Shown here piece after piece: positions 6,103 to 7,725 of a stretch of 7,725 nt of DNA. Made by a program: the position numbers and the translations under genes. The DNA comes from CAZWUK01 sp964636685 (lineage in GTDB: Bacteria; Bacillota; Clostridia; Christensenellales; CAG-138): contig CAZWUK010000094.1 in assembly GCA_964636685.1 (NCBI GenBank), forward strand, positions 1 to 7,725, read 5' to 3'. Each line of letters opens with the position of its first letter. Position 1 is the first letter of the stretch. The notes below the pieces were generated by a model. The model ran no database searches and was not told where the DNA came from. It was given only the letters and a program-made list of their open reading frames with translations.

Positions 6103-6138
6103 ATCATACTTGTTCCTGTTTCAGACCGTTGTTCGGTC
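6103..6138 (-). promoter_or_regulatory. Possible promoter -10 with overlapping inverted repeat upstream of the SpoIID-like gene
   Basis: On the minus strand TATGAT (6103-6108) could be a -10 box, giving a leader of about 28 bases with the ribosome-binding site before the ATG at 6068. There is no good -35 box 17 bases upstream (CAACGG). That position is covered by a perfect inverted repeat, GACCG-TTGTT-CGGTC (plus strand, 6124-6138). A weak -35 overlapped by a dyad would suit control by a DNA-binding activator or repressor. This is inference from layout only. Confidence 0.3.
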
Positions 6139-6146
6139 AATTTCAC

Positions 6147-6401
6147 CGTTTGTTAATAGTTACACCATATTCTGTATTTTCTTTGCGCCGCCGGAATCGC
6201 TTTCGTCATTTTTCACTGCGTCAGCCGCTTCTCTCTACTCATCGGCAAGGGCGCTCCTCGGGCGCTTTGTCTTTTTCTTTTGACTTTTTCCCGCTTTTGG
6301 CAGGCGTTTCTTCACCTCGTTCAATATGGTCGCATCCCTCGCGCTTGGAACTCCGGTCTGCTTTTTTCTAAAAAAACCGCCGAATCCAACGCCTTTGGGC
6401 G
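6147..6401. other. Gene-free stretch between ychF and the SpoIID-like gene
   Basis: I see no coding region here on either strand with a ribosome-binding site or recognisable product. It is pyrimidine-rich on the plus strand. It holds one hairpin, GCGCTC (6251-6256) with GGGCGC (6260-6265, one G-T pair), followed by a T-rich run to about 6280, which would look like a plus-strand terminator although no plus-strand gene precedes it. A T6/A7 inverted run lies at 6363-6376. Together with 6069-6146 and 6402-6532, the space between the two genes is about 460 bases. Confidence 0.5.
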
Positions 6402-6435
6402 AAAAAAAACAGACAAACGGCTTCGTTCGCCTGTT
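6402..6435 (-). terminator. Intrinsic terminator of ychF
   Basis: On the minus strand AACAGGCGAACG (6424-6435) pairs with CGTTTGTCTGTT (6408-6419) over 12 bases, including two G-U pairs, with a 4-base loop. The run of T's continues to 6402. It lies about 98 bases after the ychF stop. Its presence argues that ychF and the SpoIID-like gene are transcribed separately. Confidence 0.75.
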
Positions 6436-6516
6436 CAGTCAGCGAATGGGCGCGCTCCGATGGCACGCGCACACAAATCCGCGCCTGCGGAACATTCTGA
6501 CGGCGTCGCTGCGAGT

Positions 6517-6528
6517 TCGGGCGCCCGA
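6517..6528. other. Perfect 12-base palindrome just after ychF
   Basis: TCGGGCGCCCGA is fully self-complementary and lies 4 bases beyond the ychF stop codon. It lacks a loop and a T-run, so it is not a terminator by itself. It may stabilise the end of the message, be a protein site, or be chance in GC-rich DNA. Confidence 0.3.
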
Positions 6529-6532
6529 CCCG

Positions 6533-7624
6533 TCAAACGTTAAACCGAAATTCCGTAATGTCTCCGTCCTGCATCACATAGTCCTTGCCTTCGGAGCGAA
6601 CCAGCCCCTTTTCCTTACACGCCTGCATGGTCTTATATTCCAGGAGCGTTTCATACGCAACAATCTCCGCCCGGATGAAGCCGCGTTCAAAATCCGTATG
6701 GATCTTGCCGGCTGCCTGCGGGGCCTTGGTTCCCTTCACAATCGTCCACGCGCGCACCTCTTTGGGGCCCGCGGTGAGGAAGCTAATCAAACCTAACAAA
6801 CGATAGCACGCTTTTACCAATTGGTCAAGACCTGATTCTGAAATTCCCATCTCGGAAAGAAACGCTTTTTTTTCATCGTCGTCCAGCTCCGCAATCTCCT
6901 CCTCGATTCTGGCACAAATGGTCAGCGCTTCCTCACCCTCCGCCGCCGCGCGCGCATAAAGCGCCTTGACATGTTCGTTCTGCGGCTTGCCAAGATCGTC
7001 CTCAGAAACGTTCGCCACATAGATCACCGCCTTCGCCGTCAGAAGGAACATCGAGCGCACCGCGGCTTCTTCCTCGTCGCTAAACTCCATATTGCGCACG
7101 GCTTTGCCGCTCTCCAGCTGCGCCTTGATCCGCTCCAGCAGCGCAATTTCACAAAGCAGCGCCTTATCGCCGGATTTTGCAAGCTTTTTTGTGCGGTCAA
7201 TCCGCTTTTCTACCGTTTCCAAGTCCGCAAAAACCAGCTCCAGCTCGATGGTTTCCACGTCCCGTACCGGATCGACGCTGCCGTCTACATGCACGACGTT
7301 TGGATCGTCAAAGCAGCGCACGACATGCACAATCGCATCTACCTCGCGGATGTGCGACAGAAACTTGTTGCCCAGCCCTTCGCCACGGCTCGCGCCGCGC
7401 ACCAGCCCCGCAATATCCACAAACTCGATCGTGGTCGGCGTCAGCTTCTTTGGATCGTACATTCCTGCCAGGACGTCCAGACGTTCGTCCGGCACGGCCA
7501 CCATACCCACGTTTGGCTCGATCGTACAGAACGGGTAGTTTGCCGCCTGCGCGCCCGCTTTGGTGATGGCATTGAACAATGTGCTCTTGCCGACGTTCGG
7601 CAGTCCGATTACTCCTAATTTCAT
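6533..7624 (-). CDS. ychF: Redox-regulated ATPase YchF (OLA1/Obg-like)
   Basis: YchF is a nearly universal cytosolic P-loop NTPase of the Obg/TRAFAC group that prefers ATP to GTP, binds ribosomes and is linked to translation and oxidative-stress responses. The protein has 363 residues, the standard family length. G1 is GLPNVGKS (7-14), G3 is DIAGLVRGAS (70-79), and the G4 position reads NVSE (205-208) instead of NKxD, the known cause of ATP preference. A helical coiled-coil insertion lies about 130-190, and a C-terminal TGS domain (about 277-362) ends in the family-typical KDYVMQDGDITEFRFNV. Cys33 in PFCTIEPN matches the conserved Cys implicated in redox control in E. coli. The ATG (7622-7624) has GAGGAA 6 bases upstream; an upstream in-frame ATG at 7690 would add 22 charged residues not found in the family. 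The gene is complete. Its promoter may lie beyond the window edge. Confidence 0.97.
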   Translation of the reverse strand: MKLGVIGLPNVGKSTLFNAITKAGAQAANYPFCTIEPNVGMVAVPDERLDVLAGMYDPKKLTPTTIEFVDIAGLVRGASRGEGLGNKFLSHIREVDAIVHVVRCFDDPNVVHVDGSVDPVRDVETIELELVFADLETVEKRIDRTKKLAKSGDKALLCEIALLERIKAQLESGKAVRNMEFSDEEEAAVRSMFLLTAKAVIYVANVSEDDLGKPQNEHVKALYARAAAEGEEALTICARIEEEIAELDDDEKKAFLSEMGISESGLDQLVKACYRLLGLISFLTAGPKEVRAWTIVKGTKAPQAAGKIHTDFERGFIRAEIVAYETLLEYKTMQACKEKGLVRSEGKDYVMQDGDITEFRFNV

Positions 7625-7661
7625 GGGTCGTTCCTCATTCTTCTCATTCTCCGCCTCTCCC

Positions 7662-7683
7662 GCTTTTTCTCTGCAGAAAAAGC
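7662..7683. other. Hairpin in the region upstream of ychF
   Basis: GCTTTTTCT (7662-7670) pairs perfectly over 9 bases with AGAAAAAGC (7675-7683) around a CTGC loop, 38-59 bases upstream of the ychF start. No T-run follows on the minus strand, so it is more likely a leader hairpin than a terminator of an earlier gene. A weaker 5-bp CATGT/ACATG hairpin lies at 7698-7711. I see no clear promoter between here and the window edge. Confidence 0.4.
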
Positions 7684-7725
7684 TTGGCAAAAAGAGGCAT
7701 GTGGCAACATGATTGGTTCTTCTAT

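Noticed and set aside
6069..6146. Longer starts (6107 or 6146) for the SpoIID-like protein
   Set aside because: They would place a charged leader ahead of a normal signal peptide, while ATG 6068 has a well-placed AAGGTGG. The 6107 start is possible but less likely.
6971..7618. Plus-strand open frame of 215 codons opposite ychF
   Set aside because: ychF on the minus strand is full length with all family motifs; this frame is its shadow.
7625..7690. Longer ychF start at 7690
   Set aside because: It adds 22 charged residues absent from the family; the internal ATG at 7624 has its own GAGGAA site and gives the standard 363 residues.
1..7725. CRISPR array, tRNA, rRNA, insertion sequence or phage genes
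   Set aside because: No spaced direct repeats, no tRNA cloverleaf, no rRNA core, and no transposase or integrase motif could be found.

Overview
The window looks like a piece of chromosome from a GC-rich member of the Clostridia (Bacillota). The grounds are strong AGGAGG-type ribosome-binding sites, frequent GTG/TTG starts, an LCP cell-wall glycopolymer transferase, a SpoIID/LytB-domain exported protein, and compact hairpin-plus-T-run terminators. No rRNA, tRNA, insertion sequence, phage gene or CRISPR array was seen. The species cannot be named from this sequence alone.

Layout, left to right. Positions 1-297 carry no credible gene but are unusually rich in inverted repeats: at least four consecutive hairpins in 2-148, then two overlapping, mutually exclusive hairpins in 212-264. 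Next, on the minus strand, come a small DUF4190-like membrane protein (298-564) with its own promoter (588-615) and an LCP-family protein (671-1993, GTG start). A divergent intergenic region (1994-2220) holds a good plus-strand promoter. It drives a tight plus-strand operon: an MFS transporter (2221-3393, TTG start), a small membrane-anchored beta-barrel-like protein overlapping it by 4 bases (3390-3743), and a TRIC/UPF0126 (YicG-like) channel-type protein (3762-4415). The operon ends at a clear terminator (4422-4454), followed by a second hairpin at 4495-4533 that also faces the convergent gene.

The right side is again minus strand: a secreted SpoIID/LytB-domain protein (4569-6068) with a Pro/Thr-rich tail, a gap of about 460 bases with hairpins, and the conserved ATPase gene ychF (6533-7624), which has its own terminator at 6402-6435.

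How the genes relate: three products act at the membrane in the central operon, and two act at or outside the cell envelope (LCP transferase, SpoIID-like protein). YchF is a housekeeping cytosolic ATPase. Nothing proves that the envelope genes form one pathway. The points most worth a second look are the SpoIID-like protein, which appears to lack the catalytic Glu and the metal-binding His/Cys of the family, the second in-frame translation start in the 117-residue gene, and the structured gene-free DNA at the left edge. I did not find a convincing new multi-gene system.
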